A stretch of DNA of 64,000 bases from Ascarosepion bandense (GCA_037127315.1 JBBBDQ010000445.1:697001-761000); one strand, 5' to 3'. Shown: positions 37,853 through 48,743, numbered from the stretch's first letter. Numbers and translations are program-made. Notes: generated from the sequence alone by a model not told the origin.

Positions 37853-38420
37853 TGCCAAAATTTAATTTTCTTGTGAACTTTGATTTGATTTGATTGTTTA
37901 GCGGCATATCAACTCCTTATGGGTCATTTAATGCCAAAATTTAATTTTCTTGGGAGCTTTGATTTGATTTGATTGTTTAGTGGCATATCAACTCCTTATG
38001 GGTCATTTAATGCCGAAATTTAATTTTTTTGAGAGCTTTCATTTGATTCAATCCTTTTATGGCATATCAACTCTTTATGGGTCATTTAATGCCGAAATTT
38101 AATATTTTTAGGTGCTTGATTTAATTTGATAGTTTAGCAGCATATCATTTCCTTATGGGTCATTTAATGCTAAAATTTAATTTTCTTGAGAGCATTGATT
38201 TGATTTGATTGTGTAGCAGCATATCAACACTTTATGGGTCATTTAATACCAAAATGTACTTTTCTTGGTAGCTTTGATTTGATTTGATTGTGTAGCAGCA
38301 TATCAACTCCTTGGGTCATTTAATGCCGAAATTAAATTTTCTTGGGAGCTTTCATTTGATTTGATTGTTTAATGGCATATTAACTCCTTATGGGTTATTA
38401 AATGCTGAAATTTAATTTGG
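37853..38420. repeat. 79-bp tandem array, 7 copies, from SINE 3' tail
   Basis: CATATC recurs at 37,905, 37,984, 38,063, 38,141, 38,220, 38,299 and 38,376 (period 77-79). The unit contains GGCATATCAACTCCTTATGG and GTCATTTAATGCC. The same words are in the tail of the 5S-headed SINEs (GGCATATCAACC then GGGTCATTTATTGCC at 49.70 kb and 32.70 kb). The array is thus a tandem amplification of a SINE tail. Copies differ by up to several bases, so it is not recent. Confidence 0.85.
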
Positions 38421-38429
38421 GGGTTGGGG

Positions 38430-40300
38430 GCATTAGTAATTTATTTTATAAAATTCTATTGCTGGTAATTTTACTTTAAAAAATATTTTGGTAATTTTTT
38501 TATCATTTAAAAAAAAACATTGCTGCTACATTTTTTTTTTTACAATGAAAATGCTTTTTATATTCATTTTTTTTATAGTTTAGTTTGGGAGGTTCACTAT
38601 TTACTCATAGATGGGGACCCTAACAGGTGCTACCAACATAGGTCAGTATGTGTTGTGGATTCCGGTGAGAACCCACACAAAATAATGAATAACAAAAACA
38701 GACATGGAAATAGAAAATGTAAGTTATATTGAACAAAATATACAAACTGGAACATGGGTTAGTCAATTCAGGAATACTATTAGTAGAAATCAATATATAC
38801 AGTCTTGCAGTGAAATAGTATGTCCAGGTAATGAGTCTATATCCAAACAACTCCAACTAACTTTGCACTGACTTACTGACCAACTAAGCGACTGCTTTAC
38901 AACTCCTTTACAACTACTACCGTTCTTTGTATAGGCAGACTTATATGTACACTTCAGGCAAATACATTCTTATGTACAAAGGGGCGATCCACAACAGTAT
39001 GGATATGAGAACAACAGATATGAAAAGGTGGTGCCACCTTCTTCAAATCTTCTTGATTCGAAGCCTTGCTGCCAGTTGTAGTCTATTGTCATATCCAGGG
39101 AACACTGCAAAATCAAAACATTAACCTGAAAATCCAAGTCATGTTCTTAAATAGCCTCATCAGATTGAGATTTCTATTTGAATGACATACATAATGCCAA
39201 ACCTGTTCACAAATATCTAACCTATCCACTTTATATGACCCATTTCTTAGATTGTGGTGATACCGACCGAGCAAAAGCAAGCAAACTGGATGTTGGCTCT
39301 ATGCTGACCAGAAAGCTAATGAATAAAAATCACCCCCGCAAAGATGTTCCGGTTGAAAAATAAAAATTAATCGAATATCAAATTACCATTTCACCGAATT
39401 TTATTTACCAGTCAATGGGAAGCCAGGAATCAAATACAAGAATGAAATTCCAAACGACCTGCCTTTTGATCCAAAAAGCAGATATATAAAGCGGAGATAC
39501 AAAAGCTTCATCAGACAGAAGAAATCTTAGGCTAGTATTATCAGTTTCTCCCTTGACTTAACATTCGCCTCCCTTAACATAATTCCTTCCCTGTCTCAAA
39601 AGTACTTACTCACTTTTTCAAAGACATTCCTCAAAAGTACTAAATGATCTTTTCAAAGACATTCCACACAAACCAACTTGCTGCCCTACTGACCTTAGAA
39701 GTGACAACTCCTAAATGAACATTAACTACAAGACGATTCCAAGCCTTTATCTCTTTCAGCTCATCATTATTTTCTATGAACTCTTTTACCTCCGTCGGAC
39801 TTATATTCAAATATTATTTTAATTGTAAAAACATTAATTGAAATGTGTATATATATAAATGTTATTTTATACTCAAATTGCCTTTCTTGATTTTATAATC
39901 ATTTCATGAATTATAGTGGGCTATCTTCCCACAAGGCCAAATTCCATTAACCTGCTACGGTATACTACTACCCTTCTAGAAAAGAATAAGAGGAGAGGAT
40001 ACTCGCTATAAGATCAGTGGTTAAAAATAGCTGTGTGCGAGTGAAGGCTTTCAATCTTGGCAAATACCATCCTTGTTTCAAACCTTGTGAACTGGCACGA
40101 TAGAATCCCAAACAAAAAATGTATCAAAGAACAGAATTTGCATTACTCAAGGATTATTTACACTTACCTGTCAGGTTGACAATAATTATTACTTAAAATT
40201 TGACACTTAATTAAGGTGTTTCCAATAGAAAAACTAAAAACAATGTTAAAAGCTGCAAGCATTCCTCACATTGAAATTTGATGTGATATAAAGTATTTAC
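38430..40300. other. no gene recognised
   Basis: Mixed AT-rich sequence with poly-A/T runs. Short open frames (for example 39,178-39,363 +) match nothing that I recognise and lack domain motifs. No repeat family was assigned. Confidence 0.4.
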
Positions 40301-40337
40301 GTTATTTGGACTCATTTTTGTTGCCATTTTTACGACA

Positions 40338-40369
40338 TTTCGGCCGTTGTATGCTCCGGCCTTCTTCAG
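40338..40369 (-). ncRNA. Penelope-tail-type hammerhead-like motif
   Basis: On the minus strand: CUGAAGA, then AGGCCGG...CGGCC (five-pair stem II), then GAAA, then UGUCG. The CUGANGA/stem II/GAAA order fits a minimal hammerhead core, as reported in Penelope-like element terminal repeats. Stem III and the cleavage site are not clear, so function is unproven. Confidence 0.4.
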
Positions 40370-40499
40370 GTGCTAGGAATTTTGAACCAAATACTTTATT
40401 ACAATCACTGTGGTATATCATTCTCATTCCTTGCATAGTAATGCCTCAATTAGAAGTCACAAGTTATCTCCCTCTAACCTTGCAAGTTACTTGTTCACC

Positions 40500-40680
40500 A
40501 CTGCTGTAGCCTGGTATTGAGCTCACAACTCTAAGAGTCAAGTCAGAAACTAACCAACGTCTATATCCACTGGGCCATGTGCCCTTATGTGATATATATA
40601 TATATTTCGCTGTATCGCAGCTCATCAGTACAGCTAGACTCTTCTTGCTTTTAACCAAGGATTGAATATATAGATATATA
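40500..40680 (-). mobile_element. tRNA-headed SINE with hammerhead-like block, copy 2
   Basis: On the minus strand the hammerhead-like block (40,639-40,605) comes first, preceded by AAAAGCAAGAAGA, then a (TA)n run, then a tRNA-like head: box A TGGCCCAGTGG and a B-like GAGCTCAATACC. In the other two copies the head precedes the block. The permuted order is what a slice across a head-to-tail dimer would give. The head differs from copy 3, so a chance abutment of two SINEs is also possible. Confidence 0.6.
40605..40639 (-). ncRNA. hammerhead-ribozyme-like core
   Basis: Minus strand: GUC, UAGCUGUA, CUGAUGA, stem II GCUG-CGAUA-CAGC (four pairs), GAAA. Stem I would be only two pairs (UA/UA). The base after GAAA is U rather than C in this copy. 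The core and spacing (35 nt) match the copy at 57,864-57,898. Confidence 0.5.
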
Positions 40681-40689
40681 TATTCAGAT

Positions 40690-41525
40690 AAAACTTAGTG
40701 GGGAAATAGCCATTTTCAACATGTCATTTTAAGGTATGCATTCTTCAACCTCTTATAAACAGAAAACGAAAAAATTCTAAGCCCAGAGGTTAGTTTAGGT
40801 AAATGAAGGGGTTGGGATGTATTGGTTTTCATTGAGTTGGGCTGGGAGAAGGAGTTAGTAGTAATTCTTCCTTGGTAGACTCTAGGGTTAGCAGTGGTAG
40901 GTGGTGTGGATTTAACTACTAGGTCAACTTTTAAAAATCTTTGAAAATTTTTTATCGAGACTAACTGGAGGAATAGGATAAGTATATATTTTATATTTAT
41001 TTCTATGGCGACACATACTTATGATCTCCCTTCGTTTGTTAAGGAGTAAATTTTGGTCTTGAAATTTTAAAATTTTCATTTTTTCCATCAAACATATATT
41101 ACATCTATCTCTTAAGCTATTAGGGGTCCTAGCCTTGCCTATGAGTTCCCATTTTATTTGGGGATCTAAGTTACTTTCTTTTGGTTCCCAGTATTTTCTA
41201 GAAAGCGCAGTTTGGTATTTTAAACTTCCAAATTCCAGTGTTGTATTAGCTTTGATTTTTATTTTTTAATCCAGACTCCTCTTATGAGCAAAAATTCAAA
41301 TTTGGATTCATCAGTCGAAAATACATTTTGATAAAGTATGAATATTTTGCTGTATGAGAAACATATTTTGTTTTCATCATTTAGCCCTCAATAAACGTTT
41401 TGAGATTATAGGATACAAATCCTGTATCATCCAAGAATGAACTAAAATGTTAAAAGTAAAATTACACACCTGCAAAAATGGATCAGGCAGATGAACAGAT
41501 ACACATACAAACATCTTGCGCTTTT
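40690..41525. other. no gene recognised
   Basis: AT-rich, no open frame with motifs, no repeat assigned. (TA)n run at about 41,527-41,540 leads into the next feature. Confidence 0.45.
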
Positions 41526-41539
41526 TATATATATATATA

Positions 41540-41801
41540 TTACCGATTTTCTGCACTATTGTAAGAACTGCAACTTTGAAACTTCTGAATATCGTTTCTT
41601 ATGTCTTTGTCTATGAGTGTATCAAATTTGATTAAAATCGGACCACTCCTTCTATAACCCGATTTTTTCGATTATCGATTTTCGATATTTATCGGGGGTA
41701 CCTCGACACAAAATCGAGCTAAGAACACTCGCAGACGCTTATAGGACGACTGTGTAAATTTTAAAGAAAATCGGTTCAGCCGTTTTGGAGTCTGTAGGAA
41801 C

Positions 41802-41850
<49 letters not shown>
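41540..41850 (+). mobile_element. retroposon 3' tail ending in (AC)n
   Basis: Contains AAAATCGGTTCAGCCGTTTT followed by GGAGTCTGTAGGAACGGAC and then a pure (AC)n run to about 41,850. The words 'atcggttcagccgttt' shortly before a microsatellite are characteristic of the 3' ends of several RTE-like non-LTR retrotransposons, which prime on or generate such tails. No coding part is present. The call rests on this remembered end motif. Confidence 0.5.
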
Positions 41851-41854
<4 letters not shown>

Positions 41855-42360
41855 AAATTCCATTTATAAATAAGTTTAGATTATTCTAACTTATATTATA
41901 TATAGTCAATTATTCTAGATTATATTATCTATAGTCAATGATTTCACATTAGACACGTACAGGGGGCAAGAAAGCTTCTGTAAATATCACACAGCAATCA
42001 TTTACGATAGTAAAATAAACCCGATTAGAGAAACTTGGAAAGTGCGTTTACGTTATCTAAGGGAGATAACTTTAGCAAAACTCAATTTGCTTGTCTTTCT
42101 TTGAACGTTAATAGTTGATATTTATTTATTAAGCCTCACTGAATTTTTTGACACAAAGGTAGAACACTGTGGCACCCAGTGAGGATCGATCACAACTATT
42201 CAGTAATAATGACAAACGAGGTTAGCTGTAGTCCTTATTCGTCGCAAGGAAGATCTTTTTGAAGAGTTAATTAACCGGATAAACGATTTTCTTCCTTGAT
42301 TACGCATTATAGAAAGAAAATGCGTTGACAATTGATTTTTTGGAGTGAATGATGTACACA
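41851..42360. other. no gene recognised
   Basis: Nothing identifiable apart from a short direct repeat (ATTATTCTA...TTATATTAT) near 41,880-41,930. Confidence 0.4.
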
Positions 42361-42364
42361 TTAG

Positions 42365-42469
<105 letters not shown>

Positions 42470-42589
42470 TTAAATAAATTGAAAACAATATGTTTGCTTA
42501 TTTTTAATAAAATCCGTTCATACCCACGGATAATCTTTCATGTATTACAAGCAAAAGATGTCAGAAATGAGCTGTATCTTGATAGATTT

Positions 42590-44262
42590 TTTTTTTTAAT
42601 CATTTCACCCCGAGCAAGGCAGAAATGCCACTGATGAGCCGGGGGCTACATAACTGTAAAAAGATTAATTAGAAAAGTGTGAGGAGTACAAACTAGTTAG
42701 AAAGGAGCAATAGAAAGCTGAGAATGCAGGTGCGATGACAGATACATAGGTGGAGAGAAAGGGAAGGTTATACAGGGGTGGGGAGAGAGCTAGAGTCCAG
42801 TGGTTAGTAGATGAGTATTGACTTTGCATTTAAATTTCTGGAGGTTGTAGCCGCCAGGAAAGCAAGAATACGGGAGCGAGTTCCACAGGCGGGAAGTGCG
42901 AGAGAAGAAGCTGCAGGAGTAGAATTGTCGTCTGCATTTGGCTAACCTGACCCAGTTGCCAGTCTGGTTGCACGAGTAAACATCTGTTGCGGAGGCACCA
43001 GTGACATAAGTTCGTTGGAGCAGAAGTCATGAAAGTATTTATAGAACAGACAAAGGGAAGCCACATTTCGACGGTGGGGAAGTGGCTGCAGTCGAGCCGC
43101 CAGTACCTATCACATTACAGACTCTCCTTTGGAGCCTGTCGAGAACAATGAGGAGAACGACAGGGGCGCCTGACCATAAATGGCAGCAGCACTCCATGCA
43201 CGGATGGATGCTTGACTTGTATATATGCAGGATGGATTCAGGCGGAAAAAACATCCTGGATCGACATAGTGACCCAACCTTCTTAGCAGTTGATTTAGCT
43301 ATGGATTCAATATAGTGGTTCCATTTGATGTTTGAGGAGAGGGTACGGCCGAAGAGACGTAGTTTGTTGCTCTCAGGGAGAATCGCTTGGTTCATGCTTA
43401 TGGGAGGCAGAAGAGGTTGCCTGTGATGGTTGACAGACAACAGCTTGGTCTTAGATGAATTGAAGTTGACAAGCCACTTCTTGTCCCAATTCACCACAGA
43501 GTGTAGATCCCGTTCAAGGTCAGCATCGAGATTATGTCTGTCCGCCCCGACAGGTTTCTTACTGGTGCGGGAGTATATTGTGGTGTCATCTGCGTAGATG
43601 CCTACTTGGGAACTGATCTCATCTGGGAGGTCGTTGATGAAAATAAGAAAGAGCGTCGGGTCCAGGATAAAGTCCTGTGGGACACCAGCATTCGTGCTGT
43701 AGGATGAAGAGGCATGCCCATTCAAAACGACCTTCATTTTGCGGTTATTTAAAAAAAGATTGGATTAGGTCAAGCAGGCGACCGGTAATACCGTAACCCC
43801 GTAGCTTGCATAGGAGGCCAGAGTGCCAAACCCTGTCAAAAGCCTTGGAGATGTCCAGAGCAACCGCGCGAGCCTCGTCAGACTCATCAAGGGCCTGGAG
43901 CATGTACTCCATTACGGTTGTTAGCAAGTCAGCCGTGGACCTGGCAAAGCGGAAGTTCTATTGCCTGTCAGAGAAGAGTTTGTGGGCAGTAAGATGTTGA
44001 ACTATTTCGCATTGATTATGGCCTCGAATACTTTCCCGAATATCGGCAGAAGACTGATAGGACGATAGTTGGATGGGTCCGAGGGTTCACCACAATTCTT
44101 AAATACAGGAGCGACTGAAGAGAACTTCCAGCATGCAGGAAAGCAGGAAGCAGAAAGGCAGTAGTTAAACAGTTTAGAGAGGACAGGGGAAAGTTCAGGA
44201 GCACATCTCTTAAGGACTATCACCGGGATTCCATCGTCTCCACTCGCCTTATGGGGGTCGAA
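42590..44262 (-). mobile_element. 5'-truncated non-LTR retrotransposon (LINE)
   Basis: Minus-strand element starting abruptly inside the RT domain at about 44,262 and ending in poly-A (poly-T at about 42,587-42,597 on the plus strand). The 3' UTR (42,598-42,830) contains CACCCCGAGCAAGGC and GGGGGCTACATAA, shared with five other minus-strand tails and, in complement, with two plus-strand tails in this window. 5' truncation is the normal result of target-primed reverse transcription. A Jockey/CR1/RTE-type clade is likely but I cannot decide which. The ORF is broken into at least three frames. Confidence 0.93.
43039..44255 (-). pseudogene. LINE reverse transcriptase domain and C-terminus
   Basis: Segments in order: DGIPVIVLKRCAPELSPVLS (about 44,240), FPACWKFSSVAPVFKN and PSNYRPISLLPIFGKVFE (RT motif 2a region), then a second frame with ALDISKAFDRVWHSGLL (catalytic motif A, Asp in DISKAFD), then a third with GVPQDFILDPTLFLIFINDL (normally QGSILGP, here two glycines are aspartates) and YADDTTIYS (motif C, catalytic YADD kept). 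It continues with KLRLFGRTLSSNIKWNHYI, CCCHLWSGAP and RLQRRVCNVIG. Past a frameshift the DNA at 43,080-42,990 encodes RRNVASLCLFYKYFHDFCSN then ELMSLVPP, the segment related to the satellite, and further on SFFSRTSRLWNSLP. Frameshifts near 43,740 and 43,960 show it is dead. Confidence 0.92.
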
Positions 44263-44663
44263 TTTTCATTAATTTCTTAAGGTACCCAAGTACTTTCAAC
44301 CTTTTTTCGAAGTCATCTTCAGGGGTGTGAGTTATGGTAACAAATGTAACCGAAAAACTGTGTAGCTAAAAATTACTGTACATTTTTTCCTGTTTCAAAT
44401 ATAACTGTTGACAAATTACTAGCGTTCATTAGAACATGAAAATTATCCAAAATGGAATTTTTTTTGCATGTTGTAATGTCATGGCCATGCATGTCTTAAA
44501 GCATGAAAAACAACAACAACAAAAAAACAAAAACAAAACAAAACAAAACAAAAAAACAAAAAAAACCCCAAACAAACTGTTGTATGTGTTGTCTTGAAGG
44601 CTGTCACAATGCGTTGAATGAAGTAAAGGCAGGTCGGGAGGTGTTTGCATGACCTGTTTGATA
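44263..44663. other. intergenic, A-rich block
   Basis: Holds a CAAAA-rich low-complexity block at about 44,508-44,575 and, on the minus strand at 44,300-44,323, CTGAAGA...GAAA without a credible stem II. No gene. Confidence 0.45.
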
Positions 44664-44690
44664 TTTCGAGACCTATAATCTCATCATCAG
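44664..44690 (-). ncRNA. hammerhead-like motif in retroelement tail
   Basis: Minus strand: CUGAUGA, then U-GAGA-loop-UCUC (four-pair stem II), then GAAA and UAUCAAACAGGUC. The CUGAUGA/stem II/GAAA order is exact. Stem III is not convincing. The surrounding text looks like a Penelope-type terminal repeat, but no coding part is adjacent. Confidence 0.45.
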
Positions 44691-44769
44691 AATGGCAGAG
44701 AAATCCTTAGAATGACCGTGCTTTTTAGCTGCCCATCTATGAATGGCTGGCTTTATCCACTGCTGCTGT

Positions 44770-44915
44770 ACGTGTGTGTGTGTGTATGTATGTGTGCGTG
44801 TGTGTGTGTGCGAGTGTGTATCTGTGTGTGTTCTAGTTGTTTTTTATGGTCTAATGGTGTGAGCGTGTGTGTGTGTGTGTCTGTGTGTGTGAGTGAGTGT
44901 GTATATGTGTGTATT
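44770..44915. repeat. imperfect GT-rich microsatellite
   Basis: Interrupted (GT)n with CG, TA and GA interruptions. The Cys/Val-rich open frame across it is not a gene. Confidence 0.9.
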
Positions 44916-45255
44916 CAAGTTGGGGTTTTTATTGGTCTGATGAAATCAGTTCGTAGGATCTGGGAGTTGATGTGACTTTGACCGGGTCAAAACATATCAG
45001 TTACATTGCTGTTCTTTTTACAAACATTTTAGAAAATTACTACAGTATTCATAGCTGATTCTATTATTTGACGGCTTCAGTGTTTTAATGAATATTGCCT
45101 CGAAAATCTGTAGTTTGCTTTTTTTGTTTTCTTTCATTTTGGATAATTTTTTTTCACGTTCGAAAGAACGCTAGCAATTTGTCAACCGTTATAATTGAAG
45201 CAATACTGTTTGCAATTTATTCAATCTAACATGTTTAAAAGAAGATTTGCTGCCT

Positions 45256-45257
<2 letters not shown>

Positions 45258-45316
<59 letters not shown>
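45258..45316. repeat. (CA)n microsatellite
   Basis: Pure CA repeat of about 29 units. Confidence 0.97.
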
Positions 45317-45317
<1 letters not shown>

Positions 45318-45496
45318 CATGTCTCTTATATTTAGCAGTATATGTTTAGAAATATATATATGCGTGTGAGTAAGTGCGCATGTGCGTATGTAGGCGTTTA
45401 TGGTATAACTGTAACAAAAAGTGAAGATGAGGCAAATTGGAAAATTTATTATGTAAAAACTTTGGTTTGTGTGTATGTATATATAGATATCAGTAA

Positions 45497-45567
45497 AAGT
45501 GCCATACGTGATACACGCTTGGACGATCATGTGTCGAAAGAGACATGACTGACTTGGCAGAAATAGT
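45497..45567 (-). mobile_element. SINE family A, 3' end only
   Basis: The plus strand reads GTGCCATACGTGATACACGC then TTGGACGATCATG, the complement of the 3' end of the SINEs at 58.0 and 61.0 kb, including the terminal hairpin formed by TGTCTC and GAGACA. 5'-truncated. Confidence 0.75.
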
Positions 45568-45804
45568 TGAAGAAAGCGGAAATAAAGAACTACATATATT
45601 CAATGCGACATATATAAAGGTCGGCCATATTTTTTCTTCTCATATCCGATTCTGGAGAGTGCCTAATTCGAGAGTGATGGTCTTTGATGTTGTTTCATTG
45701 AACAGATTACGTGCTGCGAGGATACTCTTTAGCCATATACTATGAGGGACATGGTCAACAGATGCCAAGAGGATACTCTATATCCAGGAACGTTGTCAAT
45801 ATTA

Positions 45805-46335
45805 CCTTCAATCCCTTACTTTGTAACCATCATGGACTGTTGTTGCTATATAATATACATTCAAGAGATTGATTCTCTATTATAATCAATACATAAACTG
45901 ATCCCTTACTTTATGACCATCATGGACTGTTGTTGCTATATAATATACATTCAGGAGATTGATTCTCTATTATAATCAATACATAAACTGATCCTTGACT
46001 TTGTGACCATCATGGACTGTTGTTGCTATATAATATACATTCGAGAGATTGATTCTCTAATATAATCAATGCATAAACTGATCCTTGACTTTGTGACCAT
46101 CATGGACTGTTGTTGCTATATAATATACATTCAGGAGATTGATTCTCTATTATAATCAATACATATACTGATCCCTGACTTTGTGACCATCATAGACTGT
46201 TATTACTATATATTATACATTCTGGAGATTGATTGTCTATTATAATCAATGCATAAACTGATCTCTGACTTTGTGACAATCATAGTACTGTTGTTGCTAT
46301 ATAATATACATTCGGGAGATTAGTTTTCCATTATT
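45805..46335. repeat. 90-bp tandem array, 6 copies
   Basis: GTTGTTGCTATATAATATAC recurs with spacings of 89-91 bp from about 45,840 to 46,291 (one copy has GTTATTACTATATATTATAC). Each unit also has GATTGATTCTCTATTATAAT and CTTTGTGACCATCATGG. The same two blocks occur in single copy at 37,470-37,525, so the array probably arose from that kind of short hairpin element. Confidence 0.92.
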
Positions 46336-46490
46336 TTCTGCGGTAGACTGGTTGCCAAACAAGGCTAAAGAACCCAGTCTGTTCTGCTATTTAACCCATA
46401 ACTGTACAGAGAAGCGACGGATTAATACCTTTTCCAAGGGAATTTTTGCGTAAGTGAATTCAAATGAAATCCGAACTCGATTCTTCGCTG
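46336..46490 (-). mobile_element. SINE family A, internal fragment
   Basis: The plus strand has GCGGTAGACTGGTTGCC, TATTTAACCCATAACTG, GGATTAATACCTTTTCCAAG and GTAAGTGAATTCAA, the complement of the head-proximal body of the SINEs at 58.0 and 61.0 kb. Both the A/B box head and the 3' hairpin end are missing. Confidence 0.8.
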
Positions 46491-46870
46491 AACGTAAAAA
46501 CCAGTTATTTCCTGGGACGTCATTGCAAAAACCAAAATCTTATAATGGAATAAGAAATAGATGTAATTTCAGCTTTTTAGAAAAAAATAGCTTGAAACAT
46601 CTAAATAAACCGACTTTATTAAACAAAAGAAGTGAACTGATGATCACATGCAGCCATAGAAATAAATATCTGCTTAAATACATAGACACGGATTAACGTA
46701 GATCCACCTTTTCATTGATGTATTTATTATCTATTATTCATTATGTTTTACTTTGTATTTTTTTTTACTTTTTCATATTTTTAATCTTATAATATTTTTA
46801 TTTTCATTTACTTATTTGTTTACCTTATGTAATTTATTTTAATATTTTAGGACCTTGAATAAGTTTTCAC
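46491..46870. other. AT-rich, no gene recognised
   Basis: An 80-codon open frame (46,454-46,696 +) overlaps the SINE fragment and ends in a basic stretch; I see no known motif. The rest is poly-T/AT-rich. Confidence 0.4.
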
Positions 46871-46889
46871 TTAATATTTTGTTTACAAA

Positions 46890-47525
46890 AATTAGCGAGA
46901 AACATATCACTGAAAATATTGTCCATCACTAGCCACTACTTTTCCCCATCTTTATGGTACCATTTGAAATCCACGTTGGAGAAACGACATGTCTTTTGAG
47001 GTTAACTACGTGTCAACCCATTTTTAGCATCTTCATAAGAATGAAAGTGCCATCGATCGGAACAAATGATAATCGGATGGGTCAGTGTCTGGTGAATACA
47101 GCGGGTCTGGTAGGACTTCCCGTTTAAGCGTTTTCAAGTTGGTTTTCACCCCTTTTGCAACATGTGGCCCAGCGTTGTCTTGTTGCAAAATCACTTTGTG
47201 GTGTGTCTATCCGTATTTATTTAATCTTTGACTCAAGCGCATTAAATGAAGTCGATAGCGATCTCCCATGATGGTGTCGATTGGTTTGCCTCCAATTTTT
47301 CGTCTGGAAGCCATTTCGGTGCACCAAAACGTTCTTTATCGACAACAACAAAGTCATCATTTCTGAAGCGTTTCTAAACCAATCTCTGTGTATTATTTCC
47401 GATAAAGCACGGTTGTCGTAAGTCTCAACAAGAACTCTGTACGCTTCAGCAGCAGATTTCTTTTGAATAAAGTAGTGCAATGAAATTCCCCGCAAATACA
47501 CTTTCTTTGGCACGAAATTCGAACA
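46890..47525 (-). pseudogene. mariner transposase, internally deleted and frameshifted
   Basis: Minus strand: start at 47,513 with MPKKVYLRGISLHYFIQKKS, then AAEAYRVLVETYDNRALSEI and HRDWFRN, the N-terminal helix-turn-helix of mariner transposases (normally ...SAAE-YR-L-E-YG--ALS---CR-WF). The frame breaks near 47,340. After about 47,217 the text jumps to the catalytic domain: ILQQDNAGPHVAK-type codons (47,190-47,140) with the second catalytic Asp, then LYSPDTDPSDYHLFRS-type codons near 47,080 with the third. The first catalytic Asp region is deleted. It is a different lineage from the copy at 33.3-34.0 kb. Terminal repeats could not be fixed with confidence. Confidence 0.85.
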
Positions 47526-47985
47526 TTATGATAAAAATGTTCTTTACACATCGCCGAAATAACATACACTGAATTTCAAGCTTGCTTACAGTAAAGCCGT
47601 AGGGAGATGATTAATGCTTATTTGGTTCGGCCTTGTGTCATACATAACCGAACCCCCTACAGCTTACAAATTTTATCCAGAATTATCATCAGAAGGTTTT
47701 CATCATCTTGGCAGTAGAAGGTTGGAAGGTGTGGAATTGTGTGGAATAGCGTAATAAAATATACATTTTTCATGTTAAAATAGGAATTTATTAAAAGGAA
47801 AGAATAACAAGAATTCGTGGAAATTAATGTTCAGTTAGACAGTTTAGGGTACCAAGAAATGTTCGTAGTAGTAATTTGTTGGAAAGAGTTTATGCGTACG
47901 TACGTATGTTTGTATTAGCGTTTGTTTGGTAGGAATGTCTTTGGATGAAGAAGTAAAAGGAATCAGCACACGAGAAAGAAGGAGA
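47526..47985. other. no gene recognised
   Basis: Includes the likely 5' flank of the mariner relic (to about 47,620). The remainder shows no motif. Confidence 0.4.
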
Positions 47986-47989
47986 AAGA

Positions 47990-48165
47990 GGACGAATGTC
48001 CGAGTCACTTGAAGCTTCTCCCGTTACATTTTAGCCTGTCGTCTCTACTGCTCACTTCACCAGACTCTGACTGGACGAATGTCCTGGGCACTTGAAGCTT
48101 CTCCCGTTACATTTTAGCTTGTTGTCTCTACTGCTTCCATCCCAGACTCTGACTGACTGACGCTG
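47990..48165. repeat. ~80-bp tandem duplication
   Basis: Two units share CACTTGAAGCTTCTCCCGTT, ACATTTTAGC, TGTCTCTACTGCT-type text and CCAGACTCTGACTG. No coding content. Confidence 0.9.
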
Positions 48166-48189
48166 ATCGAAGTCCTTTATAGTAATTTA

Positions 48190-48395
48190 GATTTTTCGCA
48201 CTTGATCGCGAAGTCTTTATGGTCTTGCAATTCGCTTTTATTGTTCAGAATATCAATGTAACATCTACTTGCCAAATCCGGTTTCGCCTTTTTCTTTATG
48301 CATATGGTCAATCCTTTTTCTATTTGGGAAAAACCAGGATTTCACACGTCTTTGTGAATTTTTGTAAAATGGAAGAAGAGAGTTGATTTTAATTA
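48190..48395. repeat. dispersed repeat R1, copy 1
   Basis: About 200 bp homologous to 53,640-53,835: shared TAACATCTACT, ATCCGGTT, GTCAATCCTTTTT, ATTTCACACGTC and AGTTGATTTTAATT. No recognised family. Confidence 0.75.
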
Positions 48396-48743
48396 AAATA
48401 ATGATGTATTTCATAGTATTTTTTAGTATTTATTGCCAAGTGAATAATTGTAAACGAAAATAGAATGGTTCTTTTGTTAATACTGCAAAATAACATGTGC
48501 ATCAAATGAATTTATAAATATTTAATAATTACCTATATTGCAGTTTCATCAATGAAAGAATGAAGAAAATTTAGGATGATTCGGACGAGTTTATCTTTGC
48601 TTCCTTGGCTTGTAAAATTTTGCAAATTAATAATAACAAAAAAGCCATTCTCTTTTCATTTGGAAATAAATACTAAAAATAGTATGAAATACATAATTTC
48701 TTTTAAAAAAACTGTGGTGGCCTAATAATTATGGCCGGTAGTG
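48396..48743. mobile_element. Tc1-type MITE (outer left end missing)
   Basis: Near copy of 62,368-62,750: begins within the left inverted repeat (ATGTATTTCATAGTATTTTT) and ends GGTGGCCTAATAATTATGGC then CGGTAGTGT. Internal text TAACATGTGCATCAAATGAA and AATATTTAATAATTACCTAT is shared. The outer ~35 bp of the left repeat are replaced by repeat R1. Confidence 0.85.

Noticed and set aside
43082..43315. Plus-strand open frames across 43.0-44.0 kb
   Set aside because: They are antisense shadows of the LINE reverse transcriptase on the minus strand.
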